A stretch of DNA of 64,000 bases from Sphagnum compactum. Taxonomy: Eukaryota > Bryophyta > Sphagnopsida > Sphagnales. Location of the stretch: positions 18,224,875 to 18,288,874 of the forward strand of contig OZ234495.1 of assembly GCA_965153455.1 (NCBI GenBank), written 5' to 3'. Both the position numbers and the translations under genes were made by a program. Positions 12,028-26,967 of this stretch are shown piece by piece (position 1 is the stretch's first letter; each line of letters starts with the position of its first letter). A model generated the notes under the pieces. That model was given only the letters and a program-made list of their open reading frames with translations, made no database searches and was not told the DNA's origin.

Positions 12028-14087
12028 TATAAGAAAAATTAACAACAATTAATATATTTTACTAATAGATTCAAATTAAACTCCTAATTCAAAAATAACA
12101 TAACAAAAGTTGAATCACAATTGGACCACATATGGACAAATACACTTGAAATGAATGTAAATCAAGTGCATTAGAAGCATATTAGCTAGATTTTCACAAA
12201 CCAATTTATATAACATTTAAACTACCAAACACACTTCCATTTTATAACAATAAACCAATATCATCTCCATTCATTTAATGCCATCTTTAAAATCAATATA
12301 TTTTATAAAAAATAGAACCTTTTGTGGTAAAGCTATTTGTTTATTTATGTAAGTTTATCACACCTTGACTTCCCACTTGTGAATACATCTTAGTCCCATC
12401 CTAGAGTTCCCTAGTCCTTTACTTTCTTTCTTGAAATTGGAAGTTAAAGAATGTGATCTAGGTTTGCATTTTGTTGCAAACATGATAATCAATAGGTTTT
12501 TAAAAATCTAGATACCATTTGACAAAGCTAAAAGTGCATCATATTTTCCTTTAAAAGCTTTTCAATCAAAGATCATGTGTTAGAGTTACATGAGTTCACA
12601 AAGTTACATGATTCATAATTTCACAAAAATAAAATAAGTTTGAAATTCCTAGGACTTGATAGTCTTAGGAATCTTTGCCATTTTGTTGGGAGCCTTCTTG
12701 ACCTTTTTTTACTATCAAAAAATTGTTAGAAATATTTTTAAAAAAAAATTGTTAAAAGAAATCTCAATTTCTTTTGATAAATAATCACTTAAACTTTAAT
12801 TCATGATTTGAAGGAAAAGCTATAAAATGGTTGCATTAGTTCCCCTATTATTTTTTAATTCTCCTTTTCATTCTTTAATGTCATCTAATTATTCTCCTTG
12901 TTGTTTCAATATTTATGGATAGTTAGGTCTACTTTATTTTTAATTAACCTAAGGATTGAATTCAATTTGGATAAATTTTGACACGTGTTTTTGTTTTATT
13001 TTTATTTTCAAAAATAAAAGGTTGTCATTTTTTCGTTGTTCTTACAATCATAGGAATAGTTTGTTTTTTAAAAACATTGTGTTTTGCTGTGCCCTTCGGC
13101 CTTTTGAGGCCATTAACCCCATCATCAATCACAAAATATATTACAACTGAGAAGGCGGTGATTTGTTTTTCAACTTTGAGCTATGAGATGTTTTATGAGA
13201 TTGGTTCACATTTGCATAATTTTGGTTTCAATTTGCAATAATTATTATTTCTCTTTTGATTTGTGTAAGTTGATTTCACTTTGAATTTTTAATTGTGAGT
13301 TCATCCTAATCCCATCTTGAAGTTTTCATCTACATTTCTTTTTTAAAGCAAGTAATGTGCTTGAAATAAAATAGTGTGCCCTAAATTCACATTTCATTGT
13401 AGACTTTAAAATTGATGGGGTTCTTTTATCCATACCACTTGAGATTGCTCGATATCATGCCAAGTATCACAATTAGAAGAAAAACAATAAAAAATGTGTT
13501 ATGTCTTAGGTCATGCAATGCCCTTGGGCTAGGGTGTTACCTTACACTTTGAACCTCTTACCCTAATTGGATTTAGTGATCTCAAGAGAGAAGACGCTCT
13601 AACCTAAGTTTCTTTTTTTTATGGGCCTCCAAAAGGTTCAAGCTTGCTTATTTTATATTATTTTAATAAATTAAAAACTCAAAGCCTAAGGTCTTCCACC
13701 AATTGGGCATGAGCCCAACTTTAATATCTTGAGAGTACAATGTGCTAACCCAAAGTGTTTTCACTAATCTATATTTGAAATTCTCACATATTAAACAAAT
13801 TGTAAATGCCTATGACTCTACCAAAGAAGTGTTTCTAGCTTGTGAGGCTTTTTGGAGTCATAAAAGCGTTCGTAGAAAATTTGTATGGTATGTGGAAGGC
13901 TCCTTATATTTATCAATTTCCCTCCTAGAAATTGGGAGGGATATTATGCCTACTTGTAGGTGTAAGAACCCTCTCACTATTGAGGAGTAGGCATAAGAAC
14001 CCTCCCATTCATATGCCTCATGATCTACATAGGTTTGGTTCATGATAAATTTTGTCTCGTGCTTTCCAATAGGTAAAAGCCCATGGG
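12028..14087. other. AT-rich intergenic DNA, no gene seen
   Basis: Open frames of up to 87 codons occur (for example 12978-13241 and 13742-13990) but lack recognisable domains, convincing starts or splice context. GC content rises only towards 14 kb, where the PPR promoter begins. Confidence 0.4.
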
Positions 14088-14188
14088 TGGGGGACATTCA
14101 CAAAATGTGGGGCCAGACTCGTCTATTGCCTCATCCTAGGCCCCTTATTTTGAGAACGCCCCTACACTAGGGCTTTACCCTACACTTT
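14088..14188. repeat. dispersed repeat with inverted ends (copy 1)
   Basis: A segment of about 100 bp has near-complementary ends, GGGGGACATTCACAAAATG and TTATTTTGAGAACGCCCC, followed by GGCTTTACCCTACAC. Related segments lie at 47079-47180 and, inverted, at about 50854-50950 in the ASR 3' flanks. It may be a small transposon end or MITE; the family is unknown. Confidence 0.45.
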
Positions 14189-14216
14189 CGGTATTCACTA
14201 GCTAGGCTCTTAGGGG

Positions 14217-14897
14217 TTAACGATTCACCAGATCACCCGCGGAAATCGCCAGTCTTAAGCTCAAGACAGGCAATGAAAAACGACGGGTCCTTCGTTTTAA
14301 CATCGGGTGACCCGGTGCAAAAACCCTTCGGCAAGGAAGGAAGGCAGGCGCACGAAGACGACGACGACGACGGCTCTTTCGAGCTTCACGTGCGCAGCTC
14401 GAACTTCGTCTCGATCTTTGCAGTCTTTTTTCCTCTTGTTTTTCCTCCACGTAGATCGCATCCGTGATCACTATCCGATCTAACAGAACGGTTCATTGGA
14501 TTAAATCTTTTTTTTTTTTCCCGTGGTTTTATCTTTGTGCCGTTTTTGGAGGAAATTTGAAACCCTAGTTTGTTTGAGGAAATTGCAGCAGTTGGGTTTT
14601 TTCGAAACTGTTGGTGTTTTTGTTGTTGGATGCGCAGAACGGAGCTGAGTTTTTGGTTTTTGGTTTCTTTGGGAGAGGAGATTTAGGCCTGTTGGCGTTG
14701 GTCTTATGTGTTTTGGAATGATCGAGGTGCCGAGTGTGGGGGAGTCTTGAGTAGGTGTATGGCCTCTTGCAAGAATTGCAGGAAGCTGCAAGAAAGCGAA
14801 CATTCTGCTTGTGGTTGTGCAGCAGGATAGAGAACACTGCTGCTTTAAAGAGGGCAGTTGCTGCTTGCAAGGACATCTCAAAAGACCGGAGCAAGAG
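14217..14897 (+). promoter_or_regulatory. GC-rich promoter and 5' leader of the PPR gene
   Basis: GC content and CpG frequency rise sharply here compared with the AT-rich DNA on both sides, as expected for a plant promoter and first exon. Several ATGs precede the chosen start (for example near 14630, 14707 and 14760), none in a long frame. Either the leader contains small upstream ORFs or part of it is removed by an unseen 5' UTR intron. No TATA box could be placed with confidence. Confidence 0.45.
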
Positions 14898-17616
14898 ATG
14901 GCGTACAGACGCGAAGCCCTAAATTGCCTTTACAGGCAACTGAACGCGAAACACAAAGATGTGACTTCCCTTGCTCTTCTGTCCCGATGTCTGTCTTCGA
15001 TTCCTCTATCGAATTCCAAGTTTTCAGCTTATTTGTTTGGGGATTTGAACGCACCGGGTTTAGTGATTGCACGGTTGGGCGGCGGCGGCTCCGTCAGAAC
15101 TGTGAGCTCGAAGGCGCATTGCCTACAGATATCGCAGCTGGAAGCTGACATTGCTGCGTCTAACCCTGCTCCAGGGTTTCCTGCACCTTCAACCTTCGAA
15201 ACCCCGGTGAACAGGGTGCCAGGGTTCTCCATTGTGCCTGCGGCGCTTAAACCCTCGGGCTTTGGCTCCGGCACCACACCACTAGGAAGGCTGGATGCAA
15301 CCTTGCTTTCCAGGGAGATGTCCAATTCTCTCTCGCATGGAAGGTTGGAGGAGACGGTGCGGCTCTTCGACGATTGGGTGAAGCTTACAGATGCCGCAGG
15401 AAACCCTAACAAGCCCAACATTCTGGCCTACAACCTGCTACTGCATGCCAAGCTGCGTCTTGGTGCTCATCCTGACGGTATGTACCAAATCATCAACGAG
15501 ATGGAGAGTGCTGGAATCATTCCAACGCAGCTGACTTACAACTTTGTGCTGCGAAGTGTCTTTCGGCAAAGAGATTCAAGATTGGCTGAGAAAATACTTG
15601 AAAAGTAAGAGAGCTCAAATTCCTGATTCTTGCTCTGTAAGAAACACCCACTTTCAAGGACTCTGTTGGTGCTAAAAACCTGGCAGGATTTGATTTATGA
15701 CACTGTGGTAACATACCTTCAAAGTGTTATTGTGGAGTTTTGCTCTGCAATCTTAGAGATCTGTATTGTTTCTGGGGTTTGTTGGCAGGATGGAACAGGC
15801 TGGGCCAGAGGCACAGCCTGATGGAGATTCATACAACTTTGTGATTGCATTATGTGCTCTAGACAGAAGGATTGCACCAGCTTTGAAGCACATGCAATCC
15901 ATGTATGAACGAGGTTTTGTGCCCAGCAAGACGACATACAATGAATTATTGGTTGCCTGCGCCCGAGTTCACCGGACTCGTTTTGCTGTTGCGCTTTTGA
16001 AGGAGCTCAAGGTAGCAGCACTATGGCATTTTTCAAAGGATTTTCCATCATTTGGATTAGATATTCCTCTTGAAGAGTTAGACCTCACTCACCTTGCTAA
16101 GTTTCTTGTATGCAGACTCAGCAGCTGATGCCCCAGGTACAAACTGTTGGGGAACTGGCCATTGCTTCAACAGAGGTGGATGATGCTGAGTGTGCTCTCT
16201 TGACACTTGAGTTTCTTACTCAACAAACACTGGGAAGACCTTCCCAGCCCCTCAATATGGATGAAGGTGGGATGGTAGCTTTACTTGGGACAGCTGCCCG
16301 AACAGGCAATGGTAGCCTTAACAATGAAGCCTGGAACCTTCTCACTAGCTCTCTTGGACCAGGAAGGATTCCAAATCCAGCTTCCTATTGTGCACGGGTC
16401 CATGCTTGTGCCTCAGCAGGAGACTTTGAAACTGCATTCAACACTGTCCGTGAAATGGAGCTTGCCTTTGGCAATCTGCAGGGTGGCAATGACCCTGAGA
16501 TATTAAGCCCATGTTCGTCATTGCGGCCATTAGTACTGGCAATTGCACGAGCAGGGCCTGGAGCTCTAGATGCTGTGAGTAACTCACTAGACCTAACTTT
16601 GACTGCACTTTTTCTTTTTGCTTAGCAATGATTAAGACTGCTTGCCAAGATCATGACTGCATTGTTCTGTTGCTTTTGGAAATGTGAGAGATATGTCACT
16701 GTTTAAGGAGTTACCGATATTTCAGTTTTAGGGCACTTTTTTCTGGTCTTCTTCAAGAGTCTTGAAGATTATTTGTCCTTGCAGACACAATGAGCTTAGT
16801 CAAGGCATTTCTACTGACATGAAGTACACACTGGTGTGGACAGGCATACTACAAGCTGGCTGAGATTCATGCGAGTGGAAGACCTGTATCTCTGGCAGCA
16901 ATAAATTCTGTGTTGCAGGGTTGTGCAAATATTTGGGATGTGGACCGTGCATATCAGACATTTGAAGCTATCAGCACCACATTTGGGTTGACACCTGACA
17001 TCCATTCCATCAATGCCCTTCTTGATGCTTTTGGAAAGGCTAGAAAGGTGGGCAGATTCCTAAAGTACAGGCACTCTCCAAATTGCGTTGCTATACTGGA
17101 GTAGATTGAGCTGAAGAATTTGTGACCACCTAGGGAATGTGCTAAAATGATCAGTGTGTGGGGTTTATGTTTCTCAGATCAGTGAAGTGCAGAGATTGTA
17201 CGAGTACATGAAGGAGTTGGGATTGAAACCTGATCATCGGACATATGATTTGCTTATCACTGCCCATGTCATCAACCGTGACATTGAAGCAGCCATGGGT
17301 GCACTCACTACCCTGGTACTTGTCTACTTGTCCCCCATTGCTAGCTGAGTCTAATTTGTAAAGGAATTGCCATCCAATTTATGTTGCATGGTGATGTACT
17401 GAGATTTTGCAAGAATTGCAGATGGATGATGGCCACACACCAATGCGTGACACACTCTTCAAAGTTTGGAGGCGGTGTCGAAGGGAAGGTGATGTGAAAG
17501 CGGCAGATAAGTTGCGGGCATTGATGAAGAGTCTTGGTTACAGAGATTGCTATCTAGGAGAGGGTAGGCGCCGCCTCATCTCAGCAGGGTTACCAGTGCC
17601 AGCTGCCACTTACTGA
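14898..17616 (+). CDS. P-class pentatricopeptide repeat protein, probably mitochondrial
   Basis: Six exons join without a break: 14898-15604, 15789-16011, 16116-16574, 16844-17047, 17178-17315 and 17422-17616. All introns are GT-AG, the phases match, and the product is 641 aa. The start is the first in-frame ATG; its Arg-rich, acid-poor N-terminus (MAYRREALNCLYRQL) suits an organelle presequence. PPR motifs begin near residue 174 (NILAYNLLLHAKLR) and recur at about 209, 246, 282, 480, 515 and 550. The last two keep the 35-residue spacing exactly across exon joins, which fixes the final acceptor at 17422. There is no E, DYW or SMR domain, so RNA binding rather than editing is likely. From memory, architecture and C-terminal motifs resemble Arabidopsis At1g26460, a mitochondrial PPR protein of similar length; that match is not verified. 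Confidence 0.88.
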
Positions 17617-19445
17617 ACAATGAAGCACCCCATCTTGCTTCCCCACAAGTCCATTTACAGAAAGCTCTCAACATGATTGAAAAGGAGTCTCATTTGTAGT
17701 CGGTGCATTTTGGAATGCTGCACCAATGCGGAAACAGTAGCAGTGTAGGGCAGATTTAAAATACCCAACTGCAACATTGTCCTCTTGCAGTTCCTTCTGA
17801 AAGCATGTTCTTGCCCATGCTTGCTGAGCATGGCCTGCAACATGGAGGAAATTGGGAAGAATAAAAAGGTTCTGTTTCCTACACCCTCATTTTTCAATGA
17901 ACTTTCTTTGTGGTTCAAATGGGTTCTATTCTTGGCTTTGTGTAATTTACATTGCAACTGTTTGACCAAGTAATTCCAGTGTTAGCTGTGATGGTTGCAT
18001 AGACCTGTAGTCCAACTGGAGGTTTGCTTACTTTGTTGGTCCTTTGCAGATCCTAGCTGCAGACATCCAGAAGACTTAGCTTGCTGTCAATGATTAAAAT
18101 TCAAAACGTGAATAGGCTTCATCTTTCACACTTCTTGAAATGAATTTTGGTGTTGAAAGTTCTGCATTGTCATATTTCCAGCTGAACCTCTTGATGCTGC
18201 ATGTTCAATTTATATCAAGTTGAAGAAACAAAGGGTGTTTTAAACTCTTGGAAAGGGTCTCAATATCATTGCCTCAACATTGGTATTTCTTTCTATTGTT
18301 TTAGTATTTGACTATTCATGGGATAATTCTAGAATTACATTTTCACAGTTTTACTTGAACTGGCTGGATAGCTAACCAAACTTACAGGCTTGTTAGTTAA
18401 TGGTTTGAAGAAATTATTACGGTCCAAAGCTTGTTACCATAACCCAGAATGTTCTTTTAAAGAATTTTCCCTTTTTGTGTTGCACAATTGTGTTTGAAGA
18501 ATCACCTTGCTTGATTTCTTAACACCAAAAAACAAATATGAAATTCAAAGTCTTACCACAATTGAGTTATCTCTAAGTCAATCTACTTACCCACTAATAC
18601 TCTGGGGAAACAGATACTGAAATAGTTTGATGTTTCAGCATTGATGCTCAAATGATGCTCAAATGTCAGTTGATGCAAAGTTTTAATTTGATACAAAAAT
18701 TCAATAATAAATTTCAGCTGCAATTTTGTACAAAAGCACCTAAAGAACATGAGCTCTGTACTTTGTAAAGGAATTTTTCTTAGGCTCCTTGTTCAAAGTT
18801 GAAACAAATCATCTCCTAATTCAAAATAAGTGTCCCTCTTAATCACACTTATTGTAAAAAGCAAAACAAGTTTCCAGGACTTCTAGAATCAAAGAAGCAA
18901 GGAAAACATTTGTGAGGTTCTCATCTTTGGAAGCAAATATTTGGCCTTTATCATGTACTTTGGCATTTTAATTTGAAATTGGGTGTTACGCAATTGCCAT
19001 GAATCATTGTTGCTTTGGTTCTGCAGCTTACTTAGAAAGGTCATGTAAAAAAGGTCCCGAAAAAAGATCAAACTAGAAGAAGGATTTGCTGCTGATGACA
19101 TTTATTGTTACCTTACCATGACTTATCTCATGAGGCTTGTAGGGATGTGATGCAGCTATTTGTGTGTGAACAACATCAAGCAGATGGATTTTACTAGAAT
19201 GTGGATCTCCATAAATTGGCACAAAAGTTGAAATGCCACAAAAATTGAAATCTTGATAAACTTTTTAGATTGATTTCAATCTTAGCTTGCCACAATAATA
19301 TATAATGGTGAAGTTTTGAATTGGGTTTGCAATTAAAGAAGTCCCCATAAGAAAGACACTGAAAATATAGTTATTTTACAAGTCTTTGAGCTGCCTCTTC
19401 ATTCAAAACATCACGAAACATCCCTTTATTGCCCAGGAAGGGGGA
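17617..19445. other. PPR 3' UTR and intergenic DNA
   Basis: The stretch after the PPR stop has a transcript-like composition for several hundred bases (AATAAAA at about 17860 could serve polyadenylation). It then becomes intergenic. No coding exon is supported on either strand. Confidence 0.4.
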
Positions 19446-19661
19446 TCATTTCCAGGGCAAGCGTTCGTCACGGTTGCTTAGTTGCCTCTTGTTTCCCCTA
19501 GCCTTCACTTTACTACCAGGAGTCACGTTCTTGGGAGATGGGGAGGGGACTTGATAGCCTCCCTTTTGAGTATTCAACGAATTGCTGAAGATCACACCAC
19601 TTGCATCCTGTTCTTCTTGGAACGCAAACTGGCTATTCATTTTATCTTTCTTATTCGCCAT
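19446..19661 (-). CDS. hypothetical basic protein, 71 aa, or last exon of a gene
   Basis: A 71-codon minus-strand frame starts MANKKDKMNSQF and ends ERLPWK. Its start context is good (GTCATGGCG). The residue mix, rich in Lys, Arg, Ser, Pro and Asn with a SPSPKNVTPGSKVKARGNKR stretch, looks more like disordered coding sequence than random AT-rich DNA. I do not recognise it. The frame stays open a few codons upstream of the ATG to an ATAG that could be an acceptor, so it may be a terminal exon instead. A second candidate exon lies upstream at about 20250-20348 (frame containing VGKKRRDALPRIGHKEKT). Nothing ties the two together firmly. Confidence 0.3.
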   Translation of the reverse strand: MANKKDKMNSQFAFQEEQDASGVIFSNSLNTQKGGYQVPSPSPKNVTPGSKVKARGNKRQLSNRDERLPWK

Positions 19662-20585
19662 GACAAACTTGCTTCTTCTATTTGTAGCACATACAGTTCT
19701 TGGAAGAAAAATGTCAATTTGATTTCAAGAAATCATTTAACAACCTCCGATTTTAGTACAATATAACTTCACAGAATCATAAACGATACTCTGCAGAATT
19801 TGAGTTACTATGGATTGTGGAATGGTCTACTACACATTGCACATCTTTCAGCTAGTTTTCCAAACCAGAATTTTGAGTTTCCATGTGATCCAAGCATTCG
19901 TCATCTATTCAGTGCTCTAATTGTGTCATGAAAACCATCATAAATGCATGATTGAGTACTTCTACATGTAAAGACCCAACATATGTTTGTAGGTTCTGCT
20001 CACACCCAACTATTGTGCTTCATTGCAGGTGGAGCCCATGTGAATGAAAAACTTGTAACTCATAGTCTCTAATTCAACACAAAATGATTTGTGAAATCAA
20101 GCACACATAGAAGCTGAAAGCAATACACAAGATCAAGTATTGAATCATGAAAACAAGAGGAAAAGTAGAAACATGGTGGCTGGGAGGGATGCCAAAGTGT
20201 TTTGAGAGTAAAAAGCTTTCATAGACCTGTCTCTTTGCATACTTGTTTTTTCTTTATGTCCAATTCTGGGCAATGCATCTCTTCGCTTCTTCCCAACTGC
20301 TGTAACTGGCCAATCTTGATGATGGCCATGAATTTGTTTTTGGCACAAATGGACAGCATCATTAGACTACATTAGTTTCTACCCATCAATTTTGCATGCT
20401 TTGGTTTGAATTCCATGTATGTGTGCCAAAGCCCAGTATCATGGGTGGTCATGAAATCTATCAATTTCCTTGCCCTTGGGTGGTGGGTTGTTTGATGAAT
20501 GGGTTGCAAACCCACAACAACTGTTTTGGTTCCTTTTTCTTTCCACTTTTCAATTTTCTGTTCAGTTTGGCACCTGATAACCTAA
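19662..20585. other. intergenic, one candidate exon on the minus strand
   Basis: Between about 20348 and 20250 the minus strand reads DWPVTAVGKKRRDALPRIGH and then KEKT before a possible donor (AAACAA, then GTATGC). It could belong to the same unidentified gene as the 19446-19661 frame. Otherwise nothing is recognised. Confidence 0.3.
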
Positions 20586-20982
20586 GAGCAGGTCCACCAG
20601 GAGCAGTATAGGTAATGGCACGTTAAAAAAATAAAATAAAAAATGGATGAAGTTTAGGCTTTAAATAGTGTAAAATCAGTTTGAACCTGTAAACTCACAC
20701 AATGCTCTCCAAATGGGCCAATAATAGAGAAATAAGTTTGGACTTGTAAATATACATAGTGCTCTCCAAAAAGGTTAATAAAGAAATATACCTTCGATTG
20801 GCTAGTCACGATGATTGGCCCGTGTCATGGTGTTTGCCTGATTCTCACTCTAGATTGTGAGGATTCAAGATTTCATTTTTTATGGATAGGGATAGGGAAG
20901 TAACTTGCATGCACTATTTTTGATGTGGTAGAGACAGGAGGTCCACATACCAGGAGCATACCAAAGGTGGATGGACCTGCTC
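20586..20982. mobile_element. PIF/Harbinger-like MITE, 397 bp
   Basis: The element has terminal inverted repeats GAGCAGGTCCA (perfect over 11 bp, extendable with mismatches) and is flanked on both sides by TAA, at 20583-20585 and 20983-20985. TIRs starting GAGCA with a 3-bp TWA target duplication are typical of plant PIF/Harbinger MITEs. There is no internal coding capacity. The MITE in the ASR introns has a related terminus (GAGCATCTTTCC) but different internal sequence. Confidence 0.7.
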
Positions 20983-20985
20983 TAA

Positions 20986-21888
20986 TGCCCAAAAACCTCT
21001 CCATGGTCATCCAGTTCACAATATAGACTGCATTTGGAGACTTGACACTCAGATTTGAATCCTGTCAAAGCAGGGGATTACCATCTCTTCTCTATCTGAA
21101 GCAAAGTAAGTTCAATTGTGACAGAGAACAATATTAATCATGGAAGCTTTTCACATAAACAATATTCAACTTGATTAAGCACCCTGGAACTTCATTCAAA
21201 GCAACAAATGTGAAACATTGCAATGCCCATGATATCTAATTCACTAATAAACATTAATTTTTAGCTTTCAAATATGAGCAGTGGAAAAGGCTTCAAGTGA
21301 GAAGGTTTCAATTAGAGCATATTGCTTTATTTGGTAAACAATTTCTTTCTCCTCCCAATTTTGCAAGGTTGCACTAAAAATTCAGATCATACCATGCTCC
21401 TCCTTGGACATGCATCTATAGGTTTAAGAATCACAATTAATCAAATCACAGGTCAGTTTCTCTCTCAAGATTTTACAAGAAGGTTCCATATGGGAGTGCA
21501 TATGGGAGTGAATATGGGAGTATTGTTTAGCATGCAACTCCTGCTTGTGACCAAAGACCAAGCTGATCCCTGAACCATGTGACTTTTTCTTCTGAAGTAT
21601 GAGATTTGCACATTCGCTGGTTAAGAATCTGCAACTCACAGAAATGCTTTAGTCAGTCTTGGTCAATTACCATCATGGTTACAACATGTTTATAGGCATC
21701 AATGCTCTCAAAGGCAGCCCCTTTGTCTCAAGAGGCTGGGGCGCAAGTGGCTTCTATATCAACACATGGTTTGCTTACAGTGCATGCAACATTTGTCAGT
21801 AGACACATTATCACCAGCATATATCCAGCTCCAAATAAAATTTCTAGCAGATTATAGGACCATCACCATGTCCCCAGGGGTCAATGTT
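20986..21888. other. intergenic, 3' side of the LACS pseudogene
   Basis: No gene is supported. Part of the stretch next to 21889 would be the former 3' UTR of the acyl-CoA synthetase gene. A small triplication of ATGGGAGT(G/A) words occurs near 21488-21520. Confidence 0.4.
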
Positions 21889-24217
<2,329 letters not shown>

Positions 24218-25220
24218 CTGAGGAATCCACCTATCAAAAAACAGAGGTCAAATTACATTATAGTTTGTAGCCTGTTTGAACAGATAACAGATTATCAGAT
24301 ACAGTTGTCCACAAAGCACACACATATCAAAAGGATTGACTTGTTGTGTGTAGTGCTGAACAGGTTTTAAAGCATGAACTAGATGCTTCCTATGTGCTAG
24401 AGCCATCCAAACAACAGTAGCCCTTCTATACCTACCTCCAGAGCACTGAAGAGGCATACCATATCCCAGCACTAGACTTGGAATCATGGCTCTATTTGGA
24501 AAGAACTGGAAAGAATATATCTATCTATGAGATTTGCAAAGAAAACTCCACAAAAAAACTTTAAGGTAACTGCTGTGTGAGTTCTGGCCAAACACAACAA
24601 CAATGAACACAACAAAATGAATGTAGTAAAAACCTTGTGAGTGTCAGTGATGAAGTATAAGACCATAACTATCATGATGACTGGCAGTCACTAGCTGCCA
24701 ATAATCTCTACTGACTTCATCAGCTTCTGGTGGTGGGTGTAGATAAGTAAATAATAAGCTCAAAATTATAGGCAAACAATCATACAAAATGTGCATCCTA
24801 AGTTTCTGTTGCATTTCTAGAAGCAACAGGAAGACAATATTCCTCATTCAAGCTGCAACAAGCTTGTGAGGGTACACTCAATTTGATTTTAACTCAATTT
24901 AAGCGAGAATTTCATTTAAGCAAGAATTGAAGCCTAAGGCAGGTAATGCAACCTTGAAAAGGACTTCCCCTCACCTTTTTTCTCCCAAACAAGGTCCCAA
25001 AGTTCAACTCCCCTGTATCTAAACTAAAAAGGTGAAATTCCAGAGGTGCGCATTTGTTTCTATTTTCCAACTGGGGGTCCAAAGAGGTGCCTCTATTGAG
25101 GGCATGCCCAATGTTCCAAAATAATTGCTGATGGGCCCATAATCAATATGGCTCCTTTAACCAAAAGAAAAAGTTGTGAGTGCACCCATGATCTAATTAA
25201 TATGAATCACACCATGTCCC
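24218..25220. other. decayed 5' part of the LACS gene, otherwise nothing
   Basis: On the minus strand, weak traces may be the missing LACS exons: GYGMPLQCSG near 24440 (family: GYG-PLTL) and YTS followed by a frame-shifted THK near 24640-24660 (family P-loop YTSGSTGLPKG). Beyond about 24850 nothing is recognisable. The ASR copy A flank begins at about 25221, so the LACS gene may have been cut by arrival of that segment. Confidence 0.35.
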
Positions 25221-25466
25221 CAATATAGTATCTAACGGCAGCTTCAGACACAATCAGCAGTCAAGTCCTCACAAAAGAGAAAGGAGGAATAAACCTTACA
25301 AAATCATCAAAGTTTTACTTTCACGATACACAATGTGAATACTGTGCCCAATATAGTATCTAACAGCAGCTTCAGACACAATCAGCAGTCAAGTCCTCAC
25401 AAAAGAGAAAAGAGGAATAAACCTTACAAAATCATCAAAGTTTTACTTTCACGATACACAATGTGA
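25221..25466. repeat. 128-bp tandem duplication in the ASR-A 3' flank
   Basis: The block starting CAATATAGTATCTAAC at 25221 is repeated from 25349 (period 128) with few differences. It corresponds to single-copy sequence in the 3' flanks of ASR copies B, C and D (for example 51341-51460 in C), so the duplication is specific to copy A. It marks the outer limit of A's homology to the other copies. Confidence 0.75.
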
Positions 25467-25723
25467 ATATTGTGGTTAGAGAACCATGCAATCAACAAGA
25501 TCACAGATGGACAAGATCATGCCTACCCACTTGGGGATCCTAAATGTAGACTGGAATTTTCTAAATTTCCAAGAGAACCCACCACCTGCCTGCTACTAGA
25601 GTACCACCTGGTACATGCTACAATATATGTGAAATTGACACAGTATCTGATTCAGTTTTTGCACTAACAAGTAGTTCTTCAAGATTATCAACAGGTCCAA
25701 AGACTTATGTGGTACCCAAAATT

Positions 25724-26786
25724 TTAATGACGATGATGATGGTCATGCTTGTGATGATGCTTCTGATGCTTCTCAGCTTTGTGCATTTTGTGAGCCTCAT
25801 GATGCTCATATAGGGCATACCCACCAAGTCCCAGAGTTGCTGCCTCAGCAGCTTGTGCTTCCATGTGATGTCTCTGAGCATGCGCAGGATCCACTTTCTC
25901 TTGATGTTTTTCGTACTGTTGCAAAAAATAAGAAAGAGAAGACCAGTAATCTGTCAGAAACTATTGATCAATACTGAGAAGACCACCATACAAAATCTTC
26001 ACCTAATCCGGGTCTCTTTCCATTAGGCTGCTGTGATCACAGCAAACACAGCAGCCTAATGGAAAGACTGACATTCTTGCTGTTGAGACAGACTGATTTG
26101 CATTGGAAAGCTGCAAATGCATTGAAAATATGTAATTAATCATGTTAGGAAGTCTGGGAACTCATGTTCTTATGAAAAAAGGAGAGACGTGACTGTTTGG
26201 TGAATCGGAGTTAGACTCCCAGCTCTCACAGCTCCTGCAATTGCTCAATGTTTGACCGGTAATGCTGAGAGAGGGCTGTGAGCACAACTAGTTCAAAAAA
26301 CATAATGGAAAGCGGCTGTGATCACAAAATCTGTGTTCACAGCAGCCTAATTGAAAGATGCTCTTAGTCTACAGTTAGTTAGTGTTTTCAAAGGAACAGA
26401 ATACTAGACTCCTGGAAACAAGAGAATGTGCCATTGGGCCGTTAACCTTTTTGTCCATGAGAAGAAGAATTGCAGATCAGTAGTAAGGATGATAAACTCA
26501 CCGCAGCAAAAGCCGCAGTTCCCAAAGCTCCCATTTCGGCCCTATGTTCATTCTGTTTATGCCTGTGCTCTTCCGCGTGCAGATTCTGATACTGCTGATC
26601 TGGGTACATCCCCCGAGCACCACCCAACCCTTGAACCGGCTGCATCATCATCTGTGAATAGTACGGCCCTGGGGCGGGATAGTAAGGGCCGGCTTGGGGT
26701 GCAGCTCCATAGCCAGGCGCGAGAGGGTAGTAAGCTGGAGCACGAGCAGCTTGTCTTTGAAGACGAAGGTTATGAAGGCGCGACAT
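25724..26786 (-). CDS. ASR protein (ABA/WDS domain), copy A
   Basis: Two exons, 26786-26502 and 25915-25724, join in phase 0 across a GT-AG intron to give 158 aa. Residues 1 to about 70 are rich in Pro, Tyr, Gly and Met (PAYYPLAPGYG, PYYPAPGPYY, MMMQPVQGLGG). The rest is an ABA/WDS domain: EEHRHKQNEHRAEMGALG, then after the join DPAHAQRHHMEAQAAEAATL, GLGGYALYEHHEAH and a His/Lys tail. ASR proteins are small hydrophilic stress- and ripening-induced proteins of plants; the His-rich tail binds zinc in studied members, and nuclear as well as cytosolic roles are reported. Copy A is the most diverged: LRLQRQAARAP replaces LRHQGQGAGAP and three residues are missing at PYYSQMMM. It is intact. The intron holds a MITE. 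Confidence 0.88.
26010..26363. mobile_element. PIF/Harbinger-like MITE in ASR-A intron
   Basis: The right terminus (GATGCTC followed by TTA) and left terminus (GGGTCTCTTTCC) match the MITE in the other three ASR introns. The TSD on the left has mutated. The left end also holds a 20-bp perfect hairpin, CTTTCCATTAGGCTGCTGTG and its complement around a short loop. It fills about 60% of the intron. Confidence 0.7.
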
Positions 26787-26920
26787 CGTCGATGCTCACG
26801 ATTTATGCACTCTAGAATCACAAGTAGTTTTGCTGAATATTCTCCACTCCTCTCTTCCCTTCGCTCGATCTTTTTGTCAGTCAGTGTCCTTCAAAAAACA
26901 AACCAAGCACCCAATCCCGT

Positions 26921-26967
<47 letters not shown>

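Noticed and set aside
12978-13241. A hydrophobic 87-codon frame (FVLFLFSKIKGCHFFVVLTI...)
   Set aside because: T-rich DNA gives Phe/Leu/Ile-rich frames by composition; no homology, no partner exon and poor start context.
26923-26964. Arg/Glu repeat protein from the (GA)n tract (also 45033-45074, 52951-52985)
   Set aside because: It is a simple microsatellite in the 5' leader; its length varies without respect to frame.
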